This document shows, in pieces, positions 63,693-64,000 of a stretch of DNA of 64,000 bases; positions within the stretch are counted from its first letter, which is position 1; every line of letters starts with the position of its first letter. Below the pieces are notes generated by a model. That model was not told where the DNA came from and did not search any database. It saw only the letters and a list, made by a program, of their open reading frames with translations. The stretch is from positions 1 through 64,000 of the forward strand of contig NZ_SPQP01000003.1 of NCBI RefSeq assembly GCF_004571075.1, written 5' to 3'. The stretch is from Blastococcus sp. TF02A-35. Lineage in GTDB: Bacteria; Actinomycetota; Actinomycetes; Mycobacteriales; Geodermatophilaceae. The translations under genes were made by a program, and so were the position numbers.

Positions 63693-64000
63693 TCAACGGG
63701 TGGCCGGGACCACCCGATCGCGGCGCCCCGGGAGCCAGATCAGCACGACGACGGTAGCGACCAGCGTCGCCGCCGCCGTGCCGATCGCGGTGACGTGCAT
63801 GGCGGAGACGAAGGCCTCCTGCGCCGGCCCGACGACCTCCGCCGCGGCCCTCGCCGCCTCCGGCCCGCCCTCGGCCTGCACCCGCCGCACGGCCTCGAGC
63901 GTCGCGACGATCGACTCGCCGGCCTCGTCCCGGACACCGGCCGGCAGGGCGTCGACCGTGCTGCCCAGGTGGGCGGCGTAGGAGCCGGCGAGGAGCGAGC
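63693..64000 (-). CDS. C-terminal part of an MFS drug/proton antiporter (5' end outside window)
   Basis: About 101 C-terminal residues, the frame is open to the right edge. Ends with a final membrane helix (VTAIGTAAATLVATVVVLIW) and a short basic tail LPGRRDRVVPATR, preceded by the helical loop AAEVVGPAQEAFVSAMH. The SLLAGSYAAHLGSTVDALPA ... AFVSAMH layout is that of the last loop and helix of DHA2 (EmrB/QacA) transporters. Substrate not inferable. Confidence 0.75.
   Translation of the reverse strand, partial: SLLAGSYAAHLGSTVDALPAGVRDEAGESIVATLEAVRRVQAEGGPEAARAAAEVVGPAQEAFVSAMHVTAIGTAAATLVATVVVLIWLPGRRDRVVPATR

Noticed and set aside
1-64000. tRNA, rRNA, CRISPR or riboswitch elements
   Set aside because: No T-loop-like GGTTCGA motifs in cloverleaf context, no regularly spaced repeats and no recognisable riboswitch core were seen on reading; a covariance-model scan would be needed to exclude weak cases.

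Overview
High-GC actinobacterial chromosome (about 74% GC by eye, many GTG starts, actinobacterial-only families such as DUF4229, DUF5667, DUF222-HNH, SenX3/RegX3 and the 32-residue ribosomal protein bS22). Gene content and style fit a Geodermatophilaceae-like organism (Blastococcus, Modestobacter, Geodermatophilus), but that placement is inference. It is a core, vertically inherited region. From memory, its gene order is largely colinear, read right to left, with Mycobacterium tuberculosis gpm1-senX3-regX3 ... ppx ... proC ... hemACDB ... ccdA-resB-ccsA ... menA/E/C/D/G-menJ-grcC1. The rex-hem-bldN part matches Streptomyces. I saw no phage, IS element, CRISPR array, rRNA or tRNA gene.

Layout. 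(1) 1-1950: a MocR/PdxR-type regulator, cut by the left edge, divergent from a PNPOx-like flavoprotein. (2) 1931-21769, all minus strand: a geranylgeranyl-reductase-family gene (menJ-like), then all 14 complex I genes nuoA to nuoN, a polyprenyl diphosphate synthase and a sorbosone-dehydrogenase lipoprotein. A perfect Rex-type palindrome lies just downstream of the promoter at the head of this block. (3) 21913-30141: an HNH/DUF222 protein and the menaquinone genes menG, menF, menD, menC, menE and menA, arranged as divergent pairs. menB and menH are absent. (4) 30178-31912: small membrane or hypothetical genes and an Lrp/AsnC regulator. (5) 32031-44115, minus: rex-hemA-hemC-hemD-hemB-(DUF)-hemL-phosphatase-resA-ccdA-resB-ccsB, mostly with 1-8 bp overlaps. 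This is in effect one haem synthesis and cytochrome c maturation operon headed by its redox regulator. (6) 44363-49475: glutaredoxin-like protein and acyl-CoA ligase, then a BldN-type sigma factor, an RsbN-like DUF5667 protein and a HAD phosphatase. (7) 49497-53925: acyltransferase, epimerase, bS22, a small HTH protein, proC and a truncated proline-dehydrogenase-like protein. (8) 53985-64000: DJ-1 family protein, Rv0497-like membrane protein, ppx, a Cys-rich protein, a GlxA-type regulator, small genes, regX3-senX3 divergent from phoU with PHO-box-like repeats between them, gpmA, an alpha-oxoamine synthase and the tail of an MFS transporter.

Common theme: the respiratory chain. Quinone synthesis (men, polyprenyl synthase, menJ), complex I, haem and cytochrome c maturation lie together with the NADH/NAD+ sensor Rex. 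The best regulatory signals are the Rex palindrome at 21807-21830, a weaker Rex-like site upstream of rex, a BldN-like promoter upstream of the rsbN-like gene, and three GTTCACC boxes spaced 22-23 bp between senX3 and phoU. Many genes here start 6-8 nt after a TAnnnT -10 hexamer with no ribosome-binding site, which predicts widespread leaderless transcripts. All functional calls are read from the sequence and memory; no database search was run.
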